Positions 35,144-43,576 of a stretch of DNA of 51,598 nt are shown here, one piece after another (the first letter of the stretch is position 1; each line of letters begins with the position of its first letter). Below the pieces are notes generated by a model that worked only from the letters and a program-made list of their open reading frames with translations, had not been told where the DNA came from and did not search any database. Origin of the DNA: Roseiflexus sp. (lineage in GTDB: Bacteria > Chloroflexota > Chloroflexia > Chloroflexales > Roseiflexaceae); the NCBI GenBank assembly GCA_017743475.1, contig JAGHYV010000029.1, positions 1 through 51,598 on the forward strand. Reading direction: 5' to 3'. The position numbers and the translations under genes were made by a program.

Positions 35144-36592
35144 ATGAGCGCAGGCGCTGTTCGCACCATTGTTCGTCGTGAGGTTAACGACACGCTAACT
35201 GACTGGCGGATCCTTGTGCCGATCTTCATCCTTACCTTCGTGCTGCCGCAACTCTTGATCGCCGCGTCGAGCATCGCCATCGATTTCGTGGGGGATCGCG
35301 GATCAGTCGTTCGCCTCATCCCATTTGCCATGCTGCTCGTCGGCTTCATTCCGGCATCATTCTCGCTAATCACCGCGCTAGAGTCGTTTGTCGGCGAGCG
35401 TGAACGCAACAGTCTTGAGGCGCTGCTGTCGATGCCGCTCTCCGATAATGCGCTCTATCTGGGAAAACTTATCTCATCGCTTATTCCGCCATTGATGTCG
35501 TCGTTCCTGGCGATGGCGATCTTCGGCATCTCGCTCCGCATCCGTGAACCCGCTCTCTTCTTTGATGGTCTCAACTTCGAGTATCTGGTCGTGGTGCTGC
35601 TCCTCATTCTGGCAAAGTCGGTAGTTATGGTCGCTGGCGCAGTGATTATCTCCAGCCACACCACCAGCATTCGCGCTGCCAACCTGCTTGCCAGCTTCGT
35701 GTTGCTGCCAACAGCGGCAATCATTCAACTCGAGGCGCTCCTGATCATTGCGCGGCGCTGGGATGTGCTCTGGCTGGCGGTCGTCCTTCTGCTCGTCGTT
35801 GCCGCAGTGCTGATGCGTACCGGCATGGGAACATTCAACCGCGAAGAGATTCTGTCGCGCGAGCATGAACAGTTGAACCTGCACCACATTGCCAGCACAT
35901 TCCTGACATTTATGCGCGAGTATCGACCGGCAGGCACGCCGCCGGAAGCATACGTCGAACGGTCGTTTTCACTGCGCCGGTTCTACATGCATGAATTGCC
36001 AGCCTTGCTGCGTGATTACCGCCTGCCAATCCTGGTTGCCCTCGTCGCGGCAATCGCCGGTGCGTTGTGTGGACCACTCCTTGGTGGCTTCTTTGACCGG
36101 ATCGGTCAATCACCGGGGCGCGTCGGCGTCACGCCGGAACCAAACCTGGCTCTTGGCATCCTTACCGGCATCGCTAATAGCGTGCGCCTGCTGATCACCG
36201 CGCTGCTGGCAACCTTTACCTTCGGCATCTTTTCGCTGATGGTGCCCTTCTTTGCCTTCGGCGGAATCGGCTATGTCGCCGGTGCGCTTGCGGCAACTGG
36301 CAGCGACTGGATGACACTTGGTTCACACAGCCCGCTTCAGTTCGTGATCGGCTACGTCCTCCCCCACGGCATCATCGAACTGCCCGCGGCGATTCTGGGC
36401 GCCGCTCTCGGCATCCGTATTGGCGCCGCCGTGATGGCACCCCCCAAAGGATTCACCGTTGGGCAGAACATTCTGTGGTCGCTGGCGCAGTTCACCAAAG
36501 TATGGCTGTTCGTCCTGTTACCAATGTTCGTGCTGGCTGGGATTGTGCAGCAACAAATCACGACACGCGTGCTGGCGGCGCTCTACGGATAA
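35144..36592 (+). CDS. ABC-2 type permease
   Basis: 482 residues, about eight helices in two groups. The first group (DWRILVPIFILTFVLPQLLI onward) contains the typical ERERNSLEALLSMPLSDNAL motif of ABC-2 permeases. The second group starts near residue 285 (YRLPILVALVAAIAGALCG) and includes a SpoIIM/stage-II-like region (LLATFTFGIFSLMVPFFAFG, HGIIELPAAILGAALGIRIG). The two-domain build suggests a fusion of an ABC-2 half with a SpoIIM-like half. An AGGAG ribosome site precedes the ATG. Confidence 0.82.
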   Translation: MSAGAVRTIVRREVNDTLTDWRILVPIFILTFVLPQLLIAASSIAIDFVGDRGSVVRLIPFAMLLVGFIPASFSLITALESFVGERERNSLEALLSMPLSDNALYLGKLISSLIPPLMSSFLAMAIFGISLRIREPALFFDGLNFEYLVVVLLLILAKSVVMVAGAVIISSHTTSIRAANLLASFVLLPTAAIIQLEALLIIARRWDVLWLAVVLLLVVAAVLMRTGMGTFNREEILSREHEQLNLHHIASTFLTFMREYRPAGTPPEAYVERSFSLRRFYMHELPALLRDYRLPILVALVAAIAGALCGPLLGGFFDRIGQSPGRVGVTPEPNLALGILTGIANSVRLLITALLATFTFGIFSLMVPFFAFGGIGYVAGALAATGSDWMTLGSHSPLQFVIGYVLPHGIIELPAAILGAALGIRIGAAVMAPPKGFTVGQNILWSLAQFTKVWLFVLLPMFVLAGIVQQQITTRVLAALYG

Positions 36593-36593
36593 T

Positions 36594-36622
36594 TTGACGC
36601 AGTGGCGGATTCTGACTACAAT
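36594..36622 (+). promoter_or_regulatory. Promoter of the ffh operon
   Basis: TTGACG at 36594-36599, a 17-base spacer, and TACAAT at 36617-36622. It starts immediately after the ABC permease stop and is the clearest -35/-10 pair in this half of the window. Confidence 0.7.
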
Positions 36623-36631
36623 GTGATGGTT

Positions 36632-36655
36632 AGAGCGGTAGATCGCCGCTTTTTT
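36632..36655 (+). terminator. Terminator-like hairpin with T-run in the ffh leader
   Basis: AGAGCGG (36632-36638) pairs with CCGCTTT (36646-36652), with one G-U pair and a seven-base loop, and merges into a six-T run (36650-36655). It lies just after the expected transcription start of the ffh promoter and 20 bases before ffh. It may end the ABC operon from upstream, or attenuate ffh. Confidence 0.5.
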
Positions 36656-36675
36656 GTGTAAGTGCGGGTCGCGCC

Positions 36676-38010
36676 ATGTTTGAGAGTCTCTCCGACCGAT
36701 TGCAGGCAGTCTTTCAAAAACTCAGCGGGAAAGGCAAACTGACCGAGGACGACGTGCGCGAGGCGATGAAACAGGTGCGCATCGCGCTGCTTGAGGCAGA
36801 TGTCAACCTCAAAGTGGTGCGTGATTTCGTCGCGCGCGTCACCGAAAAAGCGATCGGCGAAGAAGTCGCGAAAAGCCTGACCCCGGTTCAGCAGGTGATT
36901 AAGATCGTTCACCAGGAACTGATCGACCTGCTTGGACAGGCAAATGTGCCGCTCGCTGAAGCGCGTCCGGGACCGACAGTTGTTATGCTGATCGGTTTGC
37001 AGGGTTCCGGTAAGACGACCACTGCCGCCAAACTGGCGCTCTGGCTGCGCAAGAAGGGCAAACGACCGCTTCTGGTCGCTGCCGACATCTATCGCCCGGC
37101 AGCCATTACGCAACTTGAATCGCTGGGGCGACAGTTGGGCATCCCGGTGCATGCGGAAGGCACACAGGTCAGCCCGCCGGAGATTGCACGCCACGCGCTG
37201 CGCCGCGCCCGCGACGAGAACCTGACCCATGTTATCATTGACACTGCTGGTCGGCTTCAGATTGATGAGCCGCTCATGGCAGAACTGGAACAGATCAACG
37301 CAGCCGTCGATCCGATCGAACGGTTGCTGGTCGTCGATGCAATGATCGGTCAGGAGGCAGTGCGCGTTGCTGAGGAGTTCAACCGGCGCGTGGGACTGAC
37401 TGGTATCATCTTTACCAAGATCGATGGCGATGCGCGCGGCGGTGCCGCCCTGTCGGTACGTGCTGTCACCGGCGTACCGATCAAGTTCCTCGGTTCGGGC
37501 GAAAAGGTTGAAGCTAGCACGATCGAACCGTTCCATCCGGACCGACTGGCGTCACGCATCCTGGGTATGGGGGATGTGCTGTCGCTGATCGAGCGCGCTG
37601 AAGCGATCTACGACGAAGAGCAGGCGCGTAAAATGCAGAAGAAACTGGTCAAGGGGTCGTTCGACTTTGAGGACTTCCTGGTTTCGATGCAGCAGATGCG
37701 CAAACTCGGTCCGCTTCAGCAGATCCTGGGTATGATTCCGGGGCTTGACAAACTGGCGCGCGAGGAGATCATTACTGAAAAGGACCTGAAAAAGATTGAG
37801 GCAATCATCTTTTCGATGACAAAAGAGGAACGCCGCAACCCTGACCTGATCAAGGGCCGGCGCAAAGAGCGCATCGCGCGCGGCAGCGGTACACAGGTGC
37901 AGGAAGTGACGCAACTGGTCAATCAGTTCCGCCAGATGCAGCGGATGATGAAACGAATGGGCAGTAAGGGCGGTATTGATCCGCGCGAGTTGATGCGTTG
38001 GATGCGTTAG
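36676..38010 (+). CDS. ffh: Signal recognition particle protein Ffh
   Basis: 444 residues, normal length. The GTPase targets ribosomes making membrane proteins to FtsY. N domain [21 protein letters not shown]1 motif G107-LQGSGKTTT; [37 protein letters not shown]. The Met-rich M domain follows from about residue 325 ([32 protein letters not shown]). It leads rpsP-khpA-rimM, a widely conserved neighbourhood. Confidence 0.97.
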   Translation: MFESLSDRLQAVFQKLSGKGKLTEDDVREAMKQVRIALLEADVNLKVVRDFVARVTEKAIGEEVAKSLTPVQQVIKIVHQELIDLLGQANVPLAEARPGPTVVMLIGLQGSGKTTTAAKLALWLRKKGKRPLLVAADIYRPAAITQLESLGRQLGIPVHAEGTQVSPPEIARHALRRARDENLTHVIIDTAGRLQIDEPLMAELEQINAAVDPIERLLVVDAMIGQEAVRVAEEFNRRVGLTGIIFTKIDGDARGGAALSVRAVTGVPIKFLGSGEKVEASTIEPFHPDRLASRILGMGDVLSLIERAEAIYDEEQARKMQKKLVKGSFDFEDFLVSMQQMRKLGPLQQILGMIPGLDKLAREEIITEKDLKKIEAIIFSMTKEERRNPDLIKGRRKERIARGSGTQVQEVTQLVNQFRQMQRMMKRMGSKGGIDPRELMRWMR

Positions 38011-38038
38011 TAACAGCAGTGGAGGAATATTCGGCGCA

Positions 38039-38326
38039 ATGGTTACAATTCGTCTTCGTCGGATGGGCAAAACCAAGCAACCAAGCTATCGCCTGGTCGT
38101 TGCCGATTCGCGCGCACCGCGCGATGGCAAGTTTATCGAAATCGTCGGGCATTACAATCCGGTGCGTCAGCCGAAAGAATTGAATGTGAAGGCTGATCGC
38201 GTGCGTTACTGGCTAAGCGTCGGTGCGCAGCCTTCAGAAACAGTCGTGCGCCTGCTGAAACAGGTTGGCGTGCTCGACGCTGACGGGAAACCAACGCCAA
38301 CTGCAACAACACCGGTTGAAGGGTGA
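38039..38326 (+). CDS. rpsP: 30S ribosomal protein S16
   Basis: 95 residues. [26 protein letters not shown]-like [20 protein letters not shown] and [20 protein letters not shown] are diagnostic. GGAGG lies 13 bases before the ATG, rather far for a ribosome site. It starts 28 bases after ffh. Confidence 0.98.
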   Translation: MVTIRLRRMGKTKQPSYRLVVADSRAPRDGKFIEIVGHYNPVRQPKELNVKADRVRYWLSVGAQPSETVVRLLKQVGVLDADGKPTPTATTPVEG

Positions 38327-38330
38327 ACCT

Positions 38331-38558
38331 ATGAAAGCGTTGCTGGAATATCTGGCTACTAACCTGGTTGATCGTCCCGAAGCAGTAACGATCAAGGAGC
38401 GGACGGGACGCCATACGGTAACGTATCATTTGACGGTTGCGCCTGATGAGACAGGTAAAGTCATCGGTCGCAGCGGGCGGGTCGCCAAAGCTATCCGCGA
38501 TCTGATGAGTGTGGCAGCAGCGCGGCGCTATAAGCGTGTTCACGTCGATATTGAATGA
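38331..38558 (+). CDS. khpA: KH-domain RNA-binding protein KhpA
   Basis: 75 residues, the usual size. The KH core VAPDETGKVIGRSGRVAKAI contains the GXXG loop (GRSG) that grips RNA. The family works with KhpB/EloR in controlling cell elongation and RNA stability. A GAAGGGTG ribosome site precedes the ATG at 38331, four bases after rpsP. Confidence 0.95.
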   Translation: MKALLEYLATNLVDRPEAVTIKERTGRHTVTYHLTVAPDETGKVIGRSGRVAKAIRDLMSVAAARRYKRVHVDIE

Positions 38559-38578
38559 ATGACATCACTGCAAAAACG

Positions 38579-38693
38579 CACCGCCGAGACGCCGAGGCAC
38601 AGAGAACTCCAAATAAGGAAGCAGAATTTTATGCGTAGCGGAGCATGCACTTGATTTGGGGTCTTCCCCTGTGAACGCTGCGCCTCTGCGGTG
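38579..38693. repeat. Palindromic intergenic repeat between khpA and rimM
   Basis: The left edge CACCGCCGAGACGCCGAGG (from 38579) and the reverse complement of the right edge, CACCGCAGAGGCGCAGCG (to 38693), match at most positions. This CACCGCxGAGxCGC type of element, with CACAGAGAAC inside the left arm, resembles dispersed palindromic repeats I recall from many environmental bacterial genomes. It splits khpA from rimM in an otherwise tight operon and has no coding capacity. Confidence 0.6.
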
Positions 38694-38717
38694 ACATACC
38701 CTCTCTGTAGTGGGTTC

Positions 38718-39275
38718 ATGAACAGGATGATGGAAAAGCGACCCTCCGCTGATGAATTGCTGTTGATCGGCAAGGTGATCGATGCATTCGGTCTGCGCGG
38801 CGAGATCAAAATTCGTGCGATAACCGATCAGGTCGATCATCTGCGCCGTCATGTACGGACTGTCTTTCTGGGGAAAGAGCGTCGTCCGTTCACCTTACAA
38901 CGCGTTCATGAACCAAAAGCGGGGATCCTTATTCTGACATTGGGCGGCGTAACCGACCGGACGACAGCCGAGGCGCTGCGTGGTGCGGAGGTGGCGATCC
39001 GTGAGTGCGATGCTGCGCCGCTCGCCGAGGATGAGTATTTTATCCATCAACTGTACGGTCTGCGGGTGATTGAGAGTGGCGGCGGCGAAATCGGCGTCGT
39101 GCGCGAGGTGCTGCAGACTGGCGCAAATGATGTAATCGTCGTGAAACGCCAGGGACGCTCCGATACGTTGCTGCCAATGATCCATGATGTGGTCGAGCGT
39201 CTCGATGTTGCAGCCGGGCAGATCGTGGTACGCCTGCTGCCTGGCTTGATCGATGATGATAATCAAGAGGGTTGA
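38718..39275 (+). CDS. rimM: Ribosome maturation factor RimM
   Basis: About 185 residues. It helps assemble the 30S head around S19. The N-terminal RimM domain starts ELLLIGKVIDAFGLRGEIKI and includes TLQRVHEPKAGILILTLGGV. The C-terminal PRC-barrel has DEYFIHQLYGLRVIESGG and VREVLQTGANDVIVVKRQG, ending LLPMIHDVVERLDV. Starts at 38718, 38727 and 38730 are possible; a GTG at 38691 lies inside the palindromic repeat and is rejected. Confidence 0.93.
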   Translation: MNRMMEKRPSADELLLIGKVIDAFGLRGEIKIRAITDQVDHLRRHVRTVFLGKERRPFTLQRVHEPKAGILILTLGGVTDRTTAEALRGAEVAIRECDAAPLAEDEYFIHQLYGLRVIESGGGEIGVVREVLQTGANDVIVVKRQGRSDTLLPMIHDVVERLDVAAGQIVVRLLPGLIDDDNQEG

Positions 39276-39296
39276 TCCCCTCAAACGTTGTCTCGA

Positions 39297-39311
39297 AGAC
39301 CCAAAGGGTCT
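39297..39311 (+). other. Short perfect hairpin before the decarboxylase start
   Basis: AGACCC, loop AAA, GGGTCT. It lies eight bases before the chosen ATG at 39319 and may affect translation start. No T-run. Confidence 0.35.
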
Positions 39312-39318
39312 ATCCGCT

Positions 39319-39993
39319 ATGCTCGATAACTGCCTTGCATCTGATTCGCTACCGCGAATCCCCGGACTCGAACCGGTTGCCACGCCAATCGTGGGGCTGG
39401 GCATCGGTCTGGCAGGCATTTTGCTGCGCGTTCGCCCCCACCTCGTGCCGCTGCCGCTAGCACTGACGGCGCTGACTGCGCTCGTCTGCCGCGACCCGGA
39501 ACGCACAACGCCCGATGATGCCGATGCGCTCTTTGCACCAGCCGATGGTGTGGCGCTTGGCACAACCGAGATCTACGAGCATCGCTTCCTGCACACCGAT
39601 GCGACTCAGCTGACGATCGATGTCTCCCCTATCGATGTTGCGGTACAACGTAGCCCGGCTTCCGGTAGCATCGATTACCTCGAACATCAGGATGCCGATC
39701 CGTTGCTGTTCCGTGAATCGCGCGAAACATATCGCCCTGAGCGGCTCTTTATCGGCATCTCGACAGTGTGGGGACCGCTGTTGCTTATTGTGACGACACG
39801 CTTTCGCGGGCAGCGCGTGACGCCGCTGGTGCGATTGGGCGATCGGGTGCGCTCTGGTCAACGACTGAGCCGCGTGCGCTTTGGAAGCCGGGTCGATCTG
39901 CTGGTGCCACGCGACCTGATCGAGTGGCATCCTGCTCCCGGCGCCCATCTACGTGCCGGAGTATCGCTGATTGGACAAGTCGTGCTGCTGTAG
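39319..39993 (+). CDS. psd: Phosphatidylserine decarboxylase-like protein
   Basis: About 224 residues, the short bacterial type. The enzyme makes phosphatidylethanolamine using a pyruvoyl group formed by self-cleavage at a Gly-Ser bond. VCRDPERTTPDDADALFAPA, then DGVALG, matches the substrate region. SPIDVAVQRSPASGSIDYLE matches the conserved FLSPxDVHxxRxPxxG block. FGS190RVDLLVP is the cleavage site, here GSR as in other short forms rather than GST. A hydrophobic segment covers residues 20-50. The start could also be 39253, overlapping rimM. It occupies the place where trmD and rplS often follow rimM. Confidence 0.82.
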   Translation: MLDNCLASDSLPRIPGLEPVATPIVGLGIGLAGILLRVRPHLVPLPLALTALTALVCRDPERTTPDDADALFAPADGVALGTTEIYEHRFLHTDATQLTIDVSPIDVAVQRSPASGSIDYLEHQDADPLLFRESRETYRPERLFIGISTVWGPLLLIVTTRFRGQRVTPLVRLGDRVRSGQRLSRVRFGSRVDLLVPRDLIEWHPAPGAHLRAGVSLIGQVVLL

Positions 39994-40989
39994 CCCTTCT
40001 TTGCCATAGTCAGCGACTGCAATGCGTAACGATGCTGAGCGGAACCGCTGCATCACGCCAGCCGGATAGCCGACCATCTTAGCCCCATCCCCAACCAGAC
40101 GAATGATCGGTATCAAAAGCACAGCACGGATCAGATTTGCACCGCTTAGCGCAGGTGCACGGCGACGGAGACGCCACAATGGATTACGCACATATGCAGC
40201 AACCCCTGCTGCAATAAGCGCTAGCGTCCAGGGATGCTGTCGGCTCACCAGCATCAGGATCGTTGCCGCAATGTAGGTTGTATAGCGAATGAGATGGCGC
40301 CCAGCCCAGAGACCAGCAACCCCATCGCCGCGCGCATAGAAATAGTACTGCCGCGCAAACGCAGCAAGTGATGAGCGGGGGCGGAAGAATACAAGTGCAT
40401 CGGGAGCGAACGCGAAGCGAAAACCGTGCCGCCTGAGCGCCAGCGCAAACACCACGTCTTCACAGTGATTCGCCCATTCAGGATACCCGCCAACTCGTTC
40501 CCACGCTTCGCGCCGGAAGGCGCACGACTTACCGAACGGCAAAAAGCGCGCTGGATCGATCTCTTCAACTTCACGGTAATTGGTAGCGCCGAGTGCGAGT
40601 TCGAACAGGCTGCGGGGTGCGGGACGAAAAAACCCGCCAACAACATCGGCGTCACCGCTGCGAATCGGCGCAGTGATCCGTTCCAGCCAGTGCCGATCAA
40701 GCCGCAACCCGGCATCGGTGCACGCGATGATTGCGCCGCGTGCGTGGCGGATGGCGTTATTGCGCCCTGAGGGAATATTGTTGCCGCCTCGCACCAGACG
40801 AATCGGCGCGCCAGCCGCGATGTACCGGGCAACGATCTGCGGCGTTGCATCGCGGCTCTGACAATCGTTGACGACAATCTCGTCTGGCGGCAACGACTGA
40901 GCCAGCATCGAGTCGATCAGGTCGGCGATATTGTCAGCCTCATCGCGGACGGTGCACACCAGCGAAATACGAGGAGCATCCATGACCAT
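39949..40989 (-). CDS. Family 2 glycosyltransferase
   Basis: About 346 residues. The GT-A domain starts ISLVCTVRDEADNIADLIDS and has QSLPPDEIVVNDCQSRDATP, the metal-site region IIACTDAGLRLDRHWLER, and GKSCAFRREAWERVGGYPEW. Two to three C-terminal helices (ATILMLVSRQHPWTLALIAA) anchor it in the membrane. The sugar and acceptor are unknown. The ATG at 40989 has GGAG five bases upstream. Its last 15 codons overlap convergently with the end of psd. Confidence 0.87.
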   Translation of the reverse strand: MVMDAPRISLVCTVRDEADNIADLIDSMLAQSLPPDEIVVNDCQSRDATPQIVARYIAAGAPIRLVRGGNNIPSGRNNAIRHARGAIIACTDAGLRLDRHWLERITAPIRSGDADVVGGFFRPAPRSLFELALGATNYREVEEIDPARFLPFGKSCAFRREAWERVGGYPEWANHCEDVVFALALRRHGFRFAFAPDALVFFRPRSSLAAFARQYYFYARGDGVAGLWAGRHLIRYTTYIAATILMLVSRQHPWTLALIAAGVAAYVRNPLWRLRRRAPALSGANLIRAVLLIPIIRLVGDGAKMVGYPAGVMQRFRSASLRIAVADYGKEGLQQHDLSNQRYSGT

Positions 40990-41133
40990 CGGAACTCCGT
41001 TCATATACAGGTGAGGAAACATCGTGCGCGTCCATCATACCAGATTGCGCCTGATGCGCTGATGGAACGCCTTGAGCAAGGTTCGCCGTGCATACTATGG
41101 CGCACGATGCGAGAGAACGCCAGAGGAACTGCG

Positions 41134-41865
41134 ATGATCAGAATAGACACGTTTATCTTGCTAGTAGTGTCGATGCTGATCGCGGCATGCGGCAGCACAG
41201 CATCCGTCCCGCCAAATCCCGGAGCGCCAGTGAGCGCCACTATCGTAGCGACTGCTACGCCATCGCTCAGTGAACCTGGTACGCCTACACCAGTGAGGAA
41301 TGAACTGGCGTCACCGATTGACGTGGCATCACTGGAACGCGGACGCACACCAGAAGGATACCACTATCTGGGAAATCCCAACGCTCCAGTTACTATCCTG
41401 GAATTTTCAGATTTTCTCTGCACTGCGTGCGCCTTCCACGTCGAAGAGACTGAACCAAGGATCATCGAGACGTATGTTGCATCAGGGAAGGCGCGGATCG
41501 TACACCGGCACCTCCTGCAGCTGGGAGAGGAGTCACTGCGTGCCGCAGAAGCAGCGGAGTGCGCTGGCGATCAGGGCAAATTCTGGGAGATGCGCGACGC
41601 CATCTACCGCAATCAGGTCGCGCTCTACACGACGGGCGATTTCGACGCAGCACTAGCATACCTGGCACAAAGCATCAATCTTGCCTTGAACGAGTATCGT
41701 GTGTGTATGCAATCACGCACGCATCGCGCCCGCATCGAAGCAGATTTCCGCGCAGCACAGGACGCTGGGGTACGCTCACGCCCTGTCTTCGACATCAACG
41801 GACGACGCCTGGTTGGTGCGCGACCGTTTGAGGAATTTCAGGGTATTATCAATACATCTCAATAG
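41134..41865 (+). CDS. DsbA/thioredoxin-like lipoprotein
   Basis: About 243 residues. A lipoprotein signal peptide ends in the lipobox LIAAC (Cys near residue 18). A Ser/Thr/Pro spacer and a thioredoxin-fold domain follow, with FSDFLCTACAFHVEE carrying a CxxC active site (C-T-A-C). VHRHLLQLGEESLRAAEAAE and FWEMRDAIYRNQ are typical of the DsbA-like DUF/thioredoxin_4 group, and VRSRPVFDINGRRLVGARPF holds the cis-Pro. It probably makes or rearranges disulfides outside the membrane. An AGAGGA ribosome site precedes the ATG. Confidence 0.88.
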   Translation: MIRIDTFILLVVSMLIAACGSTASVPPNPGAPVSATIVATATPSLSEPGTPTPVRNELASPIDVASLERGRTPEGYHYLGNPNAPVTILEFSDFLCTACAFHVEETEPRIIETYVASGKARIVHRHLLQLGEESLRAAEAAECAGDQGKFWEMRDAIYRNQVALYTTGDFDAALAYLAQSINLALNEYRVCMQSRTHRARIEADFRAAQDAGVRSRPVFDINGRRLVGARPFEEFQGIINTSQ

Positions 41866-41971
41866 TGGACAGACTTGAGCAGTACGCCCACGAACCTCTT
41901 CTGGTGCGCGTACTCGGTCATTCGTTTCGGCGGGCACCGGTCGTGACGCACTGTGAGGGGCGACCGAAAGA

Positions 41972-42137
41972 TATAACAGTTCTCAGATACGTTGACCCTT
42001 GTCTGGGGCTGTTATGTTGCGCGAGGCACCCGCTTCTAGCAGAGTGTAGACCGAAATTGATTTCGGTCATTACGTGGGGTGCGCCATTCCCAGGAGTGCT
42101 CAACCTAATAGGTTCAACCTTTGTGAGAACTGCTATA
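41972..42137. mobile_element. MITE-like element, copy B (166 bp)
   Basis: Ends TATAACAGTTCTCA (41972-41985) and TGAGAACTGCTATA (42124-42137) are inverted copies with one mismatch. The whole element aligns in reverse orientation with copy A at 7924-8067, including GGTCTxCACTCTGCTAGA and GACAAGGGTCAA blocks. B has about 20 extra bases next to its right end, including a small inverted repeat (AACCTAATAGGTT). It fills most of the 350-base gap between the DsbA-like gene and the end of the Fur gene; nothing else is seen there. Confidence 0.7.
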
Positions 42138-42216
42138 ATTCAGTCAACAATCGCCCGCCGAAATGTGTTCCATTCATTGTTTGCAACCAGGGCGCGCAAT
42201 CGAGTCTGATCCTTCC

Positions 42217-42666
42217 TTATTCGGATCGCTGGCACACCTGGCACAAACCATAGACTTCAAGCCAGTGACCTTCGACCTTGAAGTTCAACCGACGCGCCAG
42301 GCCACCCAGAAGTGTCTCGATATCACACCCTTCAAAGGCGGTAACTGCTCCGCATTTGCGGCAGATCATGTGATGCTGATGACCCCGTTCTACCGGCACA
42401 TAAGCATGCTCATTTGCCACATGTGTCTCTTTTGAAGCGCTCCAATGGACGCGCGAAAGCCATCCATCCTCAACCAGCAGATCGACCGTGCGGTAAATGG
42501 TTGCACGCCCGATCGGACCAGACTCGCCGCCGAGATCGCGAAACAACTGCTCGGCACTGAATGGTTGATTATACTGCATGATCCGTTCCAGGATGGCACG
42601 ACGCGGGGCGGTCACTCGATGTCCGTGTGCGCTCAGGTCTTTGAGCACATTTTCAGCCCACGACAT
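42217..42666 (-). CDS. Fur-family metal-dependent repressor
   Basis: About 149 residues. Winged helix: LSAHGHRVTAPRRAILERIM and GPIGRATIYRTVDLLVEDGW (recognition helix). The dimer and metal domain has HVANEHAYVPVERGHQHHMI and two Cys pairs, C-R-K-C and C-Q-V-C, the structural zinc site. Sequence does not tell Fur, Zur and PerR apart. The ATG at 42666 has AGGAGG eight bases upstream; an ATG at 42672 is too close to it. It is divergent from the next gene. Confidence 0.92.
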   Translation of the reverse strand: MSWAENVLKDLSAHGHRVTAPRRAILERIMQYNQPFSAEQLFRDLGGESGPIGRATIYRTVDLLVEDGWLSRVHWSASKETHVANEHAYVPVERGHQHHMICRKCGAVTAFEGCDIETLLGGLARRLNFKVEGHWLEVYGLCQVCQRSE

Positions 42667-42773
42667 AGCCATATCCTCCTGTTCGTCAAACCAGTTTCCG
42701 CAAGAAAGCCGCATACAGGCATCTCTGCCCGACATTCCGAGCGGAAATGGTGTAAGATATACTTTGACCATCT

Positions 42774-42779
42774 ATTATA
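42774..42779 (-). promoter_or_regulatory. TATAAT of the Fur-family gene in an AT-rich divergent region
   Basis: On the minus strand TATAAT lies about 105 bases before the chosen start. The surrounding 50 bases are markedly AT-rich. The plus-strand gene starting at 42799 would share this region, so autoregulation by the Fur-family protein is plausible but not shown. Confidence 0.4.
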
Positions 42780-42798
42780 TCACTATTTGAGTAATTGT

Positions 42799-43470
42799 AT
42801 GAACAATCCGTCCCAACACACATTGCCGCTAATCCCGCTAGTTATCGTATGTCTCGGCATTGGCACAGCCTTGTTCGTGGTCAGGGGGAATACATATGTG
42901 ACGGCGCAACAGGGATACCCGGCGCCAGGCGCAACCGTGTCGCTGTCACCAGCCTACCCGCCGCCAGTATCGCCGACCGCCGTACGTTCACCCATTGCTA
43001 CTACCGCGGTGCTACCAACGGTTCCTCCAGAGCCTGCCACAACAACCCCGACGCTACCGACAGTCCCGACAATACCACCAACTCCGACAACGCTACCTAC
43101 CATACGTCCCACACTGACCATGACACCACCGCCAACCCGCGTATCAACCACTGCGCCACAGTTCGCGCAAGTTGTCGAAGCGACGCCGACAACACCAGGC
43201 GCCCTGGAATGCGCTCCTGGTCGGTTGATCACCATCAGCGGTGTTGCGCCGCCATATGCGCCGCTGTTGATCTACTTCGAAAGTCGGATCGTCGGCGGCG
43301 GCAGCGCCCGTGCATCTGGCGACTTTGTGCTGCCATTAATCCTCGGCATGGAGCGAGCTGGAACGTATGAGGTAACGGTACGAATACGCGGCGTAGGGCA
43401 GATCGTCCGCTCGGTGACGTGCATCGTCCCGCCGACGACGCCGACGCCTGTGCCACGTCGGTTACGATAA
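42799..43470 (+). CDS. Secreted or anchored protein with Pro/Thr linker
   Basis: 223 residues. N-terminal hydrophobic segment LPLIPLVIVCLGIGTALFVV acts as anchor or signal. A Pro/Thr linker of about 90 residues follows, then a small beta-rich domain with two Cys (LECAPGRLITISGVAPPYAP, SVTCIVPPTT). The domain looks immunoglobulin-like, but I recognise no named family. No ribosome site is seen before the ATG. It shares an AT-rich divergent promoter region with the Fur-family gene. Confidence 0.6.
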   Translation: MNNPSQHTLPLIPLVIVCLGIGTALFVVRGNTYVTAQQGYPAPGATVSLSPAYPPPVSPTAVRSPIATTAVLPTVPPEPATTTPTLPTVPTIPPTPTTLPTIRPTLTMTPPPTRVSTTAPQFAQVVEATPTTPGALECAPGRLITISGVAPPYAPLLIYFESRIVGGGSARASGDFVLPLILGMERAGTYEVTVRIRGVGQIVRSVTCIVPPTTPTPVPRRLR

Positions 43471-43517
43471 CAAGGTACCATAACAAAGACGTTCCATGAC
43501 AAACGCATACTTGCGTC

Positions 43518-43546
43518 TTGACAGGGTTCGTGCTATGTTCTATCGT
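43518..43546 (+). promoter_or_regulatory. TTGACA-17-TATCGT promoter of the Nudix gene
   Basis: Consensus TTGACA at 43518-43523, 17 bases, then TATCGT at 43541-43546. An AAGGAG ribosome site follows at 43560. This argues that the real Nudix start is the GTG at 43577, since an ATG at 43496 would precede the promoter. Confidence 0.55.
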
Positions 43547-43576
43547 ACAGCAAACGTGGAAGGAGCGTCACAGACG

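Noticed and set aside
36593-36675. SRP RNA or another small RNA before ffh
   Set aside because: The gap is too short for an SRP RNA and contains only the promoter and one hairpin.
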